A stretch of DNA of 64,000 nucleotides from positions 308,941 to 372,940 of the forward strand of contig NZ_WJIB01000005.1 of NCBI RefSeq assembly GCF_019400745.1. The letters are read 5' to 3'. The translations under genes were made by a program, and so were the position numbers. This document shows positions 18,783-28,638 of this stretch, piece after piece (position 1 is the first letter of the stretch; each line of letters starts with the position of its first letter). The notes beneath the pieces were generated by a model. The model did not search any database. It had not been told where the DNA came from and was given only the letters and a program-made list of their open reading frames with translations. This DNA is from Cohnella sp. CFH 77786. Its GTDB lineage: Bacteria; Bacillota; Bacilli; Paenibacillales; Paenibacillaceae.

Positions 18783-19607
18783 ATGATGAACCTTTTGGAA
18801 GTTGCAAATTTGAAGATCTGGGATCGCAGCACCGGTAAAGTGATCGTTTCGAATAGTTCCTTTCAGGTTAAGCAAGGAAGCTGTTTGGCGATTGTGGGGG
18901 AAAGCGGAAGCGGGAAGTCCGTGACCTGCAGGGCCGTCATGAGATTGAATCAAGCCGGGCTCTTGGAGTCCGGAGACATTCTGTTCAATGGAGAAAACTT
19001 AACTCGCCTTTCCGAGAAAGAAATGAGAAAACGAAGAGGGAAAAACCTCTGCCTGATTATGCAAAACGGCATGCGAGCTTTTGATCCCTCTTGTGTGGTC
19101 GGTGTTCATCTCAAGGAGACGCTCGCCGCTCATTTCGGGTGGAGTTCCGGCGAGATCACAGCCAAAATGAAACATGCCATGGAAAGCGTCATGCTGAAAA
19201 ATCCGATCGAGTTGATGAATAAGTATCCCCATCAACTGTCTGGCGGAATGCTGCAGCGGGTAATGATCGCTCTGGCCATCGTATTGGAACCGGACATCAT
19301 GATCGCGGATGAACCGACCACCGCACTCGATACCATCTCGCAATACGAGGTCATCGCACAGTTCATTCGATTGCGGGAAAGAATGGGCTGCTCGATGATC
19401 TTCATTTCTCACGATTTAGGCGTTGTCAGAAAAATCGCCGATGAGGTTCTGGTCATGAAAGACGGAGAAATCGTGGAAAGCGGGACGACCCAAGCCATTT
19501 TCTCGGCAGCCGAGCACGAATATACCCGGTATTTAGTATCCACGAAACTGGCGCTGAATCAACATTTTAAAAGAATCATGGGGGGCGTTCACGTTGATCC
19601 GCGTTGA
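18783..19607 (+). CDS. ABC transporter ATPase, NikD/CntD type
   Basis: 274-residue ATPase. Start chosen at ATG 18783, five bases after the permease stop; an in-frame TTG upstream would overlap the permease. Walker A GESGSGKSVT, Q-loop MQNGM, signature LSGGML, Walker B IMIADEPTTALD and the switch histidine in FISHDLG are all intact. The oligopeptide/nickel C-terminal extension is short, which suits the nickel-type subfamily. Confidence 0.88.
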   Translation: MMNLLEVANLKIWDRSTGKVIVSNSSFQVKQGSCLAIVGESGSGKSVTCRAVMRLNQAGLLESGDILFNGENLTRLSEKEMRKRRGKNLCLIMQNGMRAFDPSCVVGVHLKETLAAHFGWSSGEITAKMKHAMESVMLKNPIELMNKYPHQLSGGMLQRVMIALAIVLEPDIMIADEPTTALDTISQYEVIAQFIRLRERMGCSMIFISHDLGVVRKIADEVLVMKDGEIVESGTTQAIFSAAEHEYTRYLVSTKLALNQHFKRIMGGVHVDPR

Positions 19608-20337
19608 CTGCGTAGAAAAGTCTTATCGCAAAGGCGGATTGTTTTCCAAGGAAAGACAGAAGGTATTGACAAACATTAGCTTCGAATGCAAGCCAGGAGA
19701 ATGTCTGGGTATTATCGGAGAAAGCGGAAGCGGCAAATCCACCTTGGGGCGCCTGATTCTGGGGATTGAAAAGCCTGACAGAGGAACCGTTTTATTTGAG
19801 GGAAAGCCAGTAGCGGTTCGAAAGGCGAGAGCGGGTAACATAAGTGCCGTATTTCAAGACTACACGTCCTCCATTAATCCCTTTTATACCGTTGAACAGG
19901 CCATTATGGAGCCTTTGAAGCTGCAGGGTAAGATTCGGAAGGACGATCAAAGCAAGATCGATCTGTTATTGCATCAAGTTGGATTGAATCCCTCCTATCG
20001 CAAAAAGTATCCTCATGAGTTATCGGGCGGGGAGGCTCAGAGGGTGTGCATTGCAAGAGCCGTTTCAACGGAACCGAAATGCATTTTATTAGACGAAGCC
20101 ATCAGCTCTTTGGATGGGTCCGTACAGATCCAGGTACTTGAATTGCTAATGAGCTTGAGGAAGATTTACAACATGGCATATCTCTTCATAACCCATGATA
20201 TCCAAGCCGCTGCCTATATTTGCGACAGAGTCATGATCATTCGAGACGGCCAGATTGAAGAAATCGCCAGGGTCGAACACCTCAAAGACGTTCAGTCCGC
20301 GTATGCTAGGAAATTGTTGCAAATGATCATTACGTAA
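19594..20337 (+). CDS. ABC transporter ATPase, NikE/CntF type
   Basis: 247-residue second ATPase, TTG start at 19594 inside the end of the previous gene after GGGGGCG. Walker A GESGSGKSTL, signature LSGGEAQ, Walker B ILLDEAISSLD and HDIQ are intact. It energises the transporter together with the preceding ATPase. Confidence 0.88.
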   Translation: MIRVDCVEKSYRKGGLFSKERQKVLTNISFECKPGECLGIIGESGSGKSTLGRLILGIEKPDRGTVLFEGKPVAVRKARAGNISAVFQDYTSSINPFYTVEQAIMEPLKLQGKIRKDDQSKIDLLLHQVGLNPSYRKKYPHELSGGEAQRVCIARAVSTEPKCILLDEAISSLDGSVQIQVLELLMSLRKIYNMAYLFITHDIQAAAYICDRVMIIRDGQIEEIARVEHLKDVQSAYARKLLQMIIT

Positions 20338-20388
20338 CGATGAAGGAATCGCGGGTCGTCAAAGAGACAGGAGGAAGGAGCAGCTGTT

Positions 20389-21582
20389 GTGAGAGGAGCT
20401 ATGTCTTGGCCTTTTTTGCGGCTTTATATTTTGACTCTCTTGTATTTTAGCGCCAATTCTATACTGAATGTCATCATTCCATTGAAGGGCGAATCGCTGG
20501 GTGCCGCCAATACAACGATCGGGATCATCATGGGGGCGTATTTGTTTACGACCATGTTTTTTCGGCCCTGGGCGGGCCATATGATTCAATGGCATGGTCC
20601 GATCAAAGTGCTGCGCATCATTCTTATTATCAACGGTGTGGCTCTCGTCCTCTACACGTTGACCGGTTTAGGGGGTTATTTCGTTGCCCGAGTTCTGCAG
20701 GGCGTGTGTACTGCTTTTTTCTCCATGGCTTTACAGTTGGGCATTATCGATGCGCTGCCGGACAAGGACCGTTCCCAGGGGATATCGATGTATTCTCTGT
20801 GTTCCTATATTCCCGGTATTTTTGGTCCCTTGCTGGCTTTAGGCATTTGGCAAGCAGGGGATATGAATGTTTTTACAGGGGCCATGATCACCATTGCCAT
20901 CTTAACAGGGGGGGTGGGCTACAGCGCCAAAATGGATATTAAAGCGGCTGATCCTGTTTCGAATCGGAAGGAGCAAGGAGCAGCGATGTTTAAGTCCTAC
21001 TCCCAGTTAGTCAAAAATCCAGATTTATTGAAATGCAGCGTATTGATGCTGGCGGCTTCCGTTGTATTTGGCGCCGTTACCACCTTCATTCCGCTGTATG
21101 CTGCGCAAATCAAAAACGGCAATGCGGGCATTTATCTGATGCTTCAGGCGGGTACCATCGTATTGACTCGGTTTTCTTTAAGGAAAAGAATCCCCTCGGA
21201 CGGCAAATGGCATTCTTCTTATATGATCGGAATTATGCTCATCCTGGCAACGGCTGCACAAAGCGTTAGCTTTGCAATCGTAGGAGGAGCTATCTTTTTC
21301 TACGTGGGTGCAGTATTAATGGGAATAGCTCAGGCACTCCTCTATCCAACGTTGACAACTTATTTGACCTTTGTCTTGCCTCAGGCGAATCGCAACGTGT
21401 TGATCGGGTTATTCATTGCGGTGGCGGATTTAGGCGTTTCGCTGGGAGGCGTCATCATGGGGCCGGTATCGGATCTTTCATCTTATTCATTCATGTATAT
21501 GATTTGCTCCATCTTAAGCGTGTCGATGATCATTTTTGCCTTTGGTCGACGCAAGAATACGAGACGACCTGTCAATGCCTGA
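20389..21582 (+). CDS. MFS exporter, CntE-like (metallophore export)
   Basis: 397-residue major facilitator with about twelve membrane helices. GTG 20389 follows GGAGGAAGGAG; ATG 20401 is an alternative. It closes the operon 51 bases after the ATPase. In staphylococci and pseudomonads, a metallophore exporter (CntE/ZrmD) accompanies the importer. Here the exporter is present, but no cntKLM-like biosynthesis genes are seen within the window, so the metallophore would have to be made elsewhere. The role is inferred from context; a drug or sugar exporter is possible. Confidence 0.75.
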   Translation: MRGAMSWPFLRLYILTLLYFSANSILNVIIPLKGESLGAANTTIGIIMGAYLFTTMFFRPWAGHMIQWHGPIKVLRIILIINGVALVLYTLTGLGGYFVARVLQGVCTAFFSMALQLGIIDALPDKDRSQGISMYSLCSYIPGIFGPLLALGIWQAGDMNVFTGAMITIAILTGGVGYSAKMDIKAADPVSNRKEQGAAMFKSYSQLVKNPDLLKCSVLMLAASVVFGAVTTFIPLYAAQIKNGNAGIYLMLQAGTIVLTRFSLRKRIPSDGKWHSSYMIGIMLILATAAQSVSFAIVGGAIFFYVGAVLMGIAQALLYPTLTTYLTFVLPQANRNVLIGLFIAVADLGVSLGGVIMGPVSDLSSYSFMYMICSILSVSMIIFAFGRRKNTRRPVNA

Positions 21583-21660
21583 AATCCTTGTAACAGCAGC
21601 ATCGATTTCTGGTTTTCTATTCGTCCTAGTGTATGACACTAAATAGATTTCATTTTGTCG

Positions 21661-21715
21661 CGGGACAAGTACATACATCCATTGGAATCCGCGCGCAGCG
21701 CGGCTTTTATAACTA
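21661..21715. repeat. GACAAGAAC element B (left half)
   Basis: GGGACAAGTACATACATCC followed by AATCCGCGCGCAGCGCGG and CTTTT. It matches the left half and central hairpin of element A, but no right arm is visible. Also a plausible terminator after the MFS gene. The rest of the 330-base gap to 21913 is AT-rich, with no gene seen. Confidence 0.65.
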
Positions 21716-21912
21716 AATTAAAATAATCAATATACGACTCCTTATCTGTCAACATACGACGTTTATTCGTTTTTTTATAAATATTAAAATTAAATATCTA
21801 TGTATAACTCTATTCTACAACGATGCATTCATGGCTTTGCCATCAATCCCCGTTAACTTTTCTCCTTGCAACCCTTTACAATATTAAAGAGAGCGAGAGG
21901 GGGCATCATGAA

Positions 21913-23700
21913 ATGAAAAGTATACACAGTCGTCTTCTGTTATTGCTTGCGATGTTCATTATTGTCCCCTACTTTATTTCGGTGGTTCTCATCTATTGGC
22001 AAACCAAAGCAAACGTAGAAAAATTTGAATTGAAAAATAGCAGGGAACAATTGCAAAAAACGAGCGAAGATTTGGAACAGTACTTTCAGGATATGGTCGA
22101 TCTTCCGTTAATTTTATACCGAAATCCCGATTTGTTTCGTGTGTTTGAAAGGGGATTCGAGGATTCGATCTACTCGAATCAACTTGAAATCGACAAGGGT
22201 ATGAAAACGTTCTATCTCATGCGCCAAGAAATTCGACAAGTGGGCGTATATATCGCAAAAGGAGGCGATTCCTTTTCCGTATACGATGCTATGGTGAGCG
22301 CGCGTAAGCAGATTCCGGATATCCTCGATAAGCCTTCCATTGAAGCCTTGTTAAATTCGAAGAACGCTTATTGGATAGAACCGCCTCATCAAATCGAGAA
22401 TTACAATCGAGTCCCCAACATGCCTCAATCGGACAGAACGATCGTGCTCACTTTTCAGCATAAGATCGTGGACGTTTTGAACAATCGCTTCCTTGGTCTA
22501 GTCTCGGTGGATATCGATTTGGATCGGATTGCCCAAATTTGTAATCGCTTTATTAAAGGGAAAGTGGAATCGATATGGCTTTCGGATGCGGATGGCAATG
22601 TAATCTATTCCTCCGATCCTGATTGGACGGGGAAACCTGTTGATTCCAATCAGAAATTCAAGGATGGAAAGGGGACAGGCGACATTCAATTCTCGGAAAA
22701 GCTAACGGGGATATTGAATGGATGGAGCTTGGTCAAGACCACATCCAGTGAATATTTATTCCGGGAGGTTAGAAAAACGGCTTATACCAACATTGCTGTC
22801 GGCATCGGTGTCGTCATCCTTGGCTTGTTCATGATTAATATCATTTCATACAAAATTGCTCGTCCAATCAAACTGCTTAGCCGCAAGGTAGGGAAAATTG
22901 AAGGAGAGAACCTGCATATTCAATTGAATGGTACACGAGAAGATGAGATCGGACATCTAGAAACGCATATCCAGGATATGATGCGTCGGATCAATTTGCA
23001 TATCGAGAGGGAGTATCGCTTGGAACTTGAGAATAAAACGAACCAATTCCGTGCGCTCAAATCCCAAATCAATCCTCATTTTTTGAATAATGCCCTGCAG
23101 TCCATTGGGGCTGTTGCGATTCGATCCGGTTCTCCGGAGGTGTACAAGCTGGTTACATCGCTGTCGAAAATGATGAGATACGCGATCCGGCCTGATCATT
23201 GGGCATCCGTTCGCAGTGAAGTAGACTATGTAGAGTCATACTTGAATTTTCAGAAGGAGCGTTTTCGCACGACATTAGACTGCAAAATCGATATCGAGGG
23301 TTCGCTTATGGAAGTTCCGGTTCCTGCTATGATCCTGCAACCATTGGCGGAAAACTATTTTAAACATTGTTTTGAGGAAGGCTGGCAAGAAACCGGACTC
23401 CGAATTCGCGGCAAACGGGTAGGCGAAAAGATGGTGATTGAGGTCGAGAACGATGGACCCGGTCTTACGGCGAGTGAGTTGGAAGAGCTTAGAGGAAAAA
23501 TTTACAATCCCGAATATGATGGCTGGTCTTCTCATGATCATATCGGTTTGAAAAACATCCATGAAAGACTTGTCCTGAATTATGGATCGAATGCAGGTCT
23601 TGAAGTTTATTCGCCGGGCGGCCGCGGTTTTAAAGTATGTTTGGTCATTCCCCAAATCACCAAGGAGGGAGAGGAAAATGAAAATCTTGCTCGTGGATGA
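21913..23700 (+). CDS. Sensor histidine kinase, YesM type (second)
   Basis: 595-residue membrane kinase. ATG 21913 is chosen because GAGAGGGGG lies about 9 bases upstream and a transmembrane helix (about 7-28) starts at once. Extracellular sensor region to about 295, second transmembrane segment, HAMP, His_kinase box SQINPHFLNNALQS with His389, and an HATPase_c domain (NDGPGLT, IGLKNIHERL). The regulator gene overlaps its end by 23 bases. Forms a three-gene unit with the regulator and a sugar-binding lipoprotein. Confidence 0.92.
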   Translation: MKSIHSRLLLLLAMFIIVPYFISVVLIYWQTKANVEKFELKNSREQLQKTSEDLEQYFQDMVDLPLILYRNPDLFRVFERGFEDSIYSNQLEIDKGMKTFYLMRQEIRQVGVYIAKGGDSFSVYDAMVSARKQIPDILDKPSIEALLNSKNAYWIEPPHQIENYNRVPNMPQSDRTIVLTFQHKIVDVLNNRFLGLVSVDIDLDRIAQICNRFIKGKVESIWLSDADGNVIYSSDPDWTGKPVDSNQKFKDGKGTGDIQFSEKLTGILNGWSLVKTTSSEYLFREVRKTAYTNIAVGIGVVILGLFMINIISYKIARPIKLLSRKVGKIEGENLHIQLNGTREDEIGHLETHIQDMMRRINLHIEREYRLELENKTNQFRALKSQINPHFLNNALQSIGAVAIRSGSPEVYKLVTSLSKMMRYAIRPDHWASVRSEVDYVESYLNFQKERFRTTLDCKIDIEGSLMEVPVPAMILQPLAENYFKHCFEEGWQETGLRIRGKRVGEKMVIEVENDGPGLTASELEELRGKIYNPEYDGWSSHDHIGLKNIHERLVLNYGSNAGLEVYSPGGRGFKVCLVIPQITKEGEENENLARG

Positions 23701-24850
23701 TGAAGCGAACGTTCGGGATGTGATTCGTTATTTTGGGCAATGGGAACGGCTTGGGATTACGGAGATCCGCGAAGCCGCCAACGGAGAAGAAGCCAAAAAA
23801 TTAATTGTCCAAGAGCAGCCCGAGATCGTCCTCACCGACATCAAAATGCCGAAGGTCGATGGTTTAATGTTATTGGAGTGGTTGGCGACTGAAATCGAAT
23901 ATACGGGAAAAGTCATCATTCTCTCCGGTCACGATGATTATCTTTACATGCGGAAAGCGATCCACTATGGCACATACGATTATCTTATGAAGCCGGTCGA
24001 ACCCGAAGCGCTCAACACGGTACTGGAAGGGGCGATCCATGCATGGAGAAACGAAAGCGAGAAACGGCGCGACATCGCGTCAGGCATTTACGATCAGGTA
24101 AAAAGAGAGCGCTTAAGCCGTAATATTATCGCCGCATGTGAAGGTCGGCCCTATGATCGTGATGATTTGGAGGCCAGCATTCCAAAAGCGGAAGCTTGCG
24201 ATCTGACTTTGTTGTATTTTTACCAGGCTCATCAGCCGGATCATTATGTAAAGCTGCTATCGGACAACTTGACCGAACGCGGTTGGGGAAACATCTTTTC
24301 GGTACCATCCGATCGCCATATCGGAGTCATGATCACTGAAAGGGGAAAGTTTCGGGAAATCGAGCAATGGATAAGGAATCATTTTGATATTCCTGTTCGT
24401 CTTGCCAGCGGATCCGGGTTTAGCCGGTTAGAGGATTTGCCCTATTCGTTTAAAGAAGCGAATAGAGCTTTTCAACTCCATGATTTTAGAACGATCCATC
24501 AACTAAACGAATCCGATGACAGCAGAAGAATGCAGGATATGATCGCATATGTGAACCGGCATTTCACCGAAGAAATAAGCCTGGACGTGTTGGCTCGGCG
24601 ATTTTTCCTTAGCCGCGAGCACATCTCTCGCCGTCTGAAACAGGAATTGGGTATGACGCTTTCCGATTTTCTGATCCAATTAAGGGTGGAACAGGCGAAG
24701 AAATGGCTTTGCGAGACAGATGAGAACATGTTCACGATATCCACCAAACTCGGTTATCAAGATGAAAAATATTTCTCCAAACTGTTTAAGCGAAGGGTCG
24801 GCATGACTCCAATGGAGTATCGCAACGGCAACGGAGGGAGAAAGGCATGA
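23678..24850 (+). CDS. Response regulator, YesN type (second)
   Basis: 390 residues from ATG 23678, preceded by AAGGAGGGAGAGG. REC domain with acidic pair D7/D8, phospho-acceptor Asp54 (TDIKMP) and the LMKPVEPE lysine. The middle region is short compared with the first YesN, and the C-terminus is an AraC double helix-turn-helix (SREHISRRLKQELG, YFSKLFKRRVGMTP). Likely activates the sugar transporter operon at 26.3 kb. Confidence 0.92.
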   Translation: MKILLVDDEANVRDVIRYFGQWERLGITEIREAANGEEAKKLIVQEQPEIVLTDIKMPKVDGLMLLEWLATEIEYTGKVIILSGHDDYLYMRKAIHYGTYDYLMKPVEPEALNTVLEGAIHAWRNESEKRRDIASGIYDQVKRERLSRNIIAACEGRPYDRDDLEASIPKAEACDLTLLYFYQAHQPDHYVKLLSDNLTERGWGNIFSVPSDRHIGVMITERGKFREIEQWIRNHFDIPVRLASGSGFSRLEDLPYSFKEANRAFQLHDFRTIHQLNESDDSRRMQDMIAYVNRHFTEEISLDVLARRFFLSREHISRRLKQELGMTLSDFLIQLRVEQAKKWLCETDENMFTISTKLGYQDEKYFSKLFKRRVGMTPMEYRNGNGGRKA

Positions 24851-26142
24851 TAAGTAAGCGGACCGTAAATATATTCGCTGTCTTGCTTTTGATTATGCTT
24901 TCATCCTGCGATGCTATGAATAGCCCACAAGTAGAGAAGATTGGGAATGACCCGCAAATAACTGGACAAGATCATGGAGTCTCAATCGAGATGCTGAATC
25001 CTAAAGTTGAGATTTCCGTTCAATTGGAACAGCTGGCAAACGAATACATGAAGGAAAATCCGGATGTGCGGATTCACGTTCGCACCATAGGCGGCGGGTC
25101 GGATGACCGCAATGAACTTCGAGCCATGTTTGCTGCTGGACATGGACCTGATATTTTTTCTAACGGAGGTTACAGCGAGGCAAGGCTTTATGCAGCATAC
25201 TTGGAGGATTTATCCAATCAGCCATGGGTTCAAGGTGCCAAAGCGGGTACACTCGCGCCGATAACAATAGATGGTAAAATTTATGGTATGCCCTTTAACA
25301 TCGAAGGTTACGGGTTTATCTACAACAAGGATTTGTTCGCAATGGCAGGGATCGAGAAGTTACCGAAGACGTTGTCCGATTTATCGGAAACGGCCAAAAA
25401 ACTCCAATCAGCCGGGATCAAGCCATTTGCTAACGCTTATGCGGAAAAGTGGGTATTGGGGGTTCACTTGCTTAATATTGCTTTCGCTCATCAGAAAGAT
25501 CCCGATGCCTTTATACAAGCTCTGTACAGGGGTTCACAAAGTATTGAAGGGAATCGGGTTTTCCTCGATTTACTAAATCTGCTGGACCTAACGATTGAGT
25601 ATGGTGACGATAAACCACTGACAATCGACTATAATGCGCAAGTAATGGAATTCGCACAGGGTAAAGCTGCGATGATCCAACAGGGGAATTGGATACAACC
25701 GATTTTAGATCAAATTAAGCCCAATATGAATGTCGGGATCCTCCCCATCCCGATCAATGATGATCCGGATAATGACGCGCTTGCGATTTCAATTCCGAAT
25801 TATTGGATCGTGAATAAGCAAAGTTCCAGTGAAAAGAAAGAAGCGGCGAAAAGGTTTTTAAACTGGATGGTCTCATCTGACACGGGAAAAAATTACCTTT
25901 CCAAACTCAGATTTATTCCGGCTTTCGAAAATTTTCCAACCCATGACTTGGGTCCGCTCGCGAATGATATTCTAACCTATATGAATAACAAAAAGACCTT
26001 AACTTGGAACTGGTTTAAATATCCGGCTGGCGTTCAGGATGAATTCGGAGTTGCCATGCAAGCTTATGTCGGCAAGCAACTGAGCAAAGCTCAATTATTG
26101 CAAGAGTTTCAAAAATCTTGGGTGAAAGCGACGAAGAGCTAA
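24847..26142 (+). CDS. Extracellular sugar-binding lipoprotein (SBP family 1), sensor-linked
   Basis: 431 residues. ATGA overlap with the regulator gene shows coupled translation. Lipobox LSSC (Cys21). Family 1 binding protein of CUT1 type (LEQLANEYMKENPDVRIHV, then GKIYGMPFNIEGYGFIYN). Because it is translated with a kinase and regulator rather than with permeases, it may serve as a ligand-presenting sensor partner; it could also feed the transporter encoded directly downstream. It is clearly paralogous to the binding protein at 26325. Confidence 0.88.
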   Translation: MISKRTVNIFAVLLLIMLSSCDAMNSPQVEKIGNDPQITGQDHGVSIEMLNPKVEISVQLEQLANEYMKENPDVRIHVRTIGGGSDDRNELRAMFAAGHGPDIFSNGGYSEARLYAAYLEDLSNQPWVQGAKAGTLAPITIDGKIYGMPFNIEGYGFIYNKDLFAMAGIEKLPKTLSDLSETAKKLQSAGIKPFANAYAEKWVLGVHLLNIAFAHQKDPDAFIQALYRGSQSIEGNRVFLDLLNLLDLTIEYGDDKPLTIDYNAQVMEFAQGKAAMIQQGNWIQPILDQIKPNMNVGILPIPINDDPDNDALAISIPNYWIVNKQSSSEKKEAAKRFLNWMVSSDTGKNYLSKLRFIPAFENFPTHDLGPLANDILTYMNNKKTLTWNWFKYPAGVQDEFGVAMQAYVGKQLSKAQLLQEFQKSWVKATKS

Positions 26143-26144
26143 TC

Positions 26145-26182
26145 AAAAAAGATCATTCCGCATGAACCGGGATGATCTTTTT
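26145..26182 (+). terminator. Rho-independent terminator
   Basis: AAAAAAGATCATTCCG (26145-26160) pairs with CGGGATGATCTTTTT (26168-26182). It separates the sensor unit from the transporter operon. Confidence 0.85.
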
Positions 26183-26261
26183 ATCAATTTGCGACGATTT
26201 TTCGATCAATCCACGGCGTTTTAGGATATCTTGCCGCATCCTATAATCGAGTTGCTAGGAG

Positions 26262-26298
26262 AGTAAACGCTTGCATTTCAATAATGAAAGCATTTACA
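26262..26298 (+). promoter_or_regulatory. Candidate CcpA (cre) sites before sugar transporter operon
   Basis: Two cre-like sequences: AGTAAACGCTTGCA at 26262-26275 (two mismatches to TGWAANCGNTNWCA, central CG kept) and TGAAAGCATTTACA at 26285-26298 (one mismatch, in the central CG). They lie 30-60 bases before the binding-protein start. Suggests carbon catabolite control, by pattern only. Confidence 0.4.
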
Positions 26299-26324
26299 CA
26301 TCAAAAAACATGGAGGGGTATTGT

Positions 26325-27671
26325 TTGAAAAAGACGTTCGTCTCGATTCTGATCGCGTTGCTTACCGTTGCTTTGGCGGCATGCGGCGGGTCCAAATCCA
26401 ATGATGCAGCAGAGTCCTCAGCTGCTCCAAGTCATTCGGCTAGCGCCAGTGCGTCTGCCAGTCCGTCGTCCTCGCCGGAGCAAGATAAAGTCGAAATCAT
26501 CATGACGAACGGCAAGGGTGAAATTGCTTCCCAATGGGAGCAGGCCGCTAAGGATTTCATGGCGGCGAACCCGAATATTACGGTCAAAGCCTATTCCCAA
26601 GCGGTAGGTGATACCCTTAGCATCCTGGATAAGCTCACGGCGTCCGGCGAAACCGTAACGATCGCCATGATGGGTCCTGACCAATTACTCAACAAACACA
26701 AAGACTTCGGCATCGATCTGTCTAACGAGAAATGGAACGGGGATACGAGCTACGGAATTAGGGACGAGAGCGGGAAAGTGGTTGGTTTTCCGTTCGCGAT
26801 CGAAGGTTTCGGTCTCGTCTATAACAAGAAAGTTGTCGAGAAAGCAGTAGGCGGTTCATTCGATCCGTTCTCCATCAACACGCGTGACAAATTGAAGGAG
26901 CTGCTGGATAAAATGAAAGCTTCCGGAGTCCAATACCCGGTAGCCTATCAAACGGAAGCTTGGTCTGTTAGCAATCACTACAGTACGCAATTTCTGAACC
27001 AGGCAGCCGATCCAAACACCGTCATCGCACAATTGAAAGAGGGCAAGTTGGATCTGGCGAGCAATGCGGTCTGGAACGGTTATTACGACACCATGGATTT
27101 GCTCGCGTCTAAGGAGTACAACAAATACGGCGAGCGTCCGCTCGGCAAATACTACGACGACGCCCACCTGTCGGTCGGAAAAGGCGAATCCGCCATACTG
27201 TTCAACGGGAACTGGGCATTCGATTCTCTGAAAGCGGTGGCGGGCGACTCCTTCGGATTCATTCCGGTTCCGGTCGACAACAATCCCGACAATCCGTTAA
27301 ACAACAAAATCCAAGCCGGCCCAACGCAAAGCCTGGTCATCAATAATAAAGCGACTCCGGCACAGCAAGAAGCGGCCAAGAAATTTCTAAACTGGATTGT
27401 CTACGATCAGGCAGGACAAGATTTCCTGGTAAACAAATCTCAGATCATTTCCGCCTTCAAGAACAATCCGAATAAGGTGACCAATCCGCTTGGCGCAGCG
27501 ATTGCGGATGCTATCGCACAAGACAAAACATTGCCGTTCACCAACAACTATATCTATGGGGATGACTGGTTTAAATTGATTGGACCGGAAGTTCAAAAGT
27601 ATATTGTCAAAAAAGTAAGCCGCGCAGATCTTGCTAAGTTTATTCAAGACTACTATACAAGCAAGAAATAG
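26325..27671 (+). CDS. Sugar ABC transporter binding lipoprotein (CUT1)
   Basis: 448 residues. TTG start at 26325 is set by GGAGGGG at 26312-26318; upstream in-frame ATGs lack a ribosome site. Signal peptide with lipobox LAAC (Cys20), then a Ser/Ala-rich linker (residues ~25-50) and a family 1 solute-binding fold (AIEGFGLVYNKKVV). First gene of a binding protein, permease, permease operon. The substrate is probably an oligosaccharide. Confidence 0.92.
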   Translation: MKKTFVSILIALLTVALAACGGSKSNDAAESSAAPSHSASASASASPSSSPEQDKVEIIMTNGKGEIASQWEQAAKDFMAANPNITVKAYSQAVGDTLSILDKLTASGETVTIAMMGPDQLLNKHKDFGIDLSNEKWNGDTSYGIRDESGKVVGFPFAIEGFGLVYNKKVVEKAVGGSFDPFSINTRDKLKELLDKMKASGVQYPVAYQTEAWSVSNHYSTQFLNQAADPNTVIAQLKEGKLDLASNAVWNGYYDTMDLLASKEYNKYGERPLGKYYDDAHLSVGKGESAILFNGNWAFDSLKAVAGDSFGFIPVPVDNNPDNPLNNKIQAGPTQSLVINNKATPAQQEAAKKFLNWIVYDQAGQDFLVNKSQIISAFKNNPNKVTNPLGAAIADAIAQDKTLPFTNNYIYGDDWFKLIGPEVQKYIVKKVSRADLAKFIQDYYTSKK

Positions 27672-27753
27672 TCGGCTGGTTTAGAGGGGTCAGATGGGTG
27701 AGGAACGCTCTCGCCCATTTGACCGTTAATTTCGTTTGGGGGTGACGAGAAAC

Positions 27754-28638
27754 ATGTTAGCGGAAAAGAAACGATTGAATCGGCTGGGCAACCAGTTGTT
27801 TTTCACGGGACCTACCATGATCGCATTTACCATTGCCTTGTTGATTCCGTTTGTCTACGGCTTTTATCTTACGCTCATGAAGATGGCGACTCCGGTGAGT
27901 CCTCCGGCGTTTTCGGGGTTCGAGAACTATAGGGCGGCCTTCTCCGATTCTCAGTTCTGGGATTCCTTGTGGTTAACCGTCAAATATACAGGTGCAACGA
28001 TCGTCTTCGTCAACGCGATCGGATTCGCCTTGGCCTATCTCGTGACGATGGGGATCCGGTCACAAAACTTTTTCAGAACGGCACTCTTTACCCCGAATCT
28101 CATCGGAGGTTTGGTTCTGGGTTACATTTGGCAGTTTATATTCGTCCAATCTCTTCCCGCGGTCGGAGAGAACCTCGGAATCGAGCTGCTGCGATTAGGA
28201 TGGCTAGGCGATGAGCACTTGGCCTTCTGGGCTCTGGTGATCGTCACGATCTGGCAGTCTGCAGGCTACATGATGATCATTTTTATCGCCGGGCTCATCA
28301 GCGTTCCTAAAGACATCATCGAGGCGTCTACGATCGACGGCGCCAATGCCTGGCAGCGGTTAACGAAAATGACTTTGCCGCTCATGGTCCCATCCTTCGT
28401 CGTCACCGTATTTTTGACCTTGAAAAACGCCTTTATCGTTTACGATATTAACTTTTCCTTGACGGAAGGCGGGCCGTACAATAGCACGTTGATGATCTCC
28501 ATGCACATCGTTCAGAAAGCGTTCATGGAAACGAATTACGGCGTCGGACAATCGGAAGCCATCATTCTGTTTGCCATCGTTGCCATCGTGACCGGCGTGC
28601 AGGTTTATTTCAGCAAGAAAATGGAGGTGGAGGCGTAA
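27754..28638 (+). CDS. Sugar ABC transporter permease, MalF/MsmF type
   Basis: 294 residues from ATG 27754 after GGGGGTGA. Six predicted membrane helices and the EAA loop (EASTIDGANAWQRLTKMTLP). Forms a heterodimer with the next permease; the stop overlaps the next start (TAATG). Confidence 0.92.
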   Translation: MLAEKKRLNRLGNQLFFTGPTMIAFTIALLIPFVYGFYLTLMKMATPVSPPAFSGFENYRAAFSDSQFWDSLWLTVKYTGATIVFVNAIGFALAYLVTMGIRSQNFFRTALFTPNLIGGLVLGYIWQFIFVQSLPAVGENLGIELLRLGWLGDEHLAFWALVIVTIWQSAGYMMIIFIAGLISVPKDIIEASTIDGANAWQRLTKMTLPLMVPSFVVTVFLTLKNAFIVYDINFSLTEGGPYNSTLMISMHIVQKAFMETNYGVGQSEAIILFAIVAIVTGVQVYFSKKMEVEA

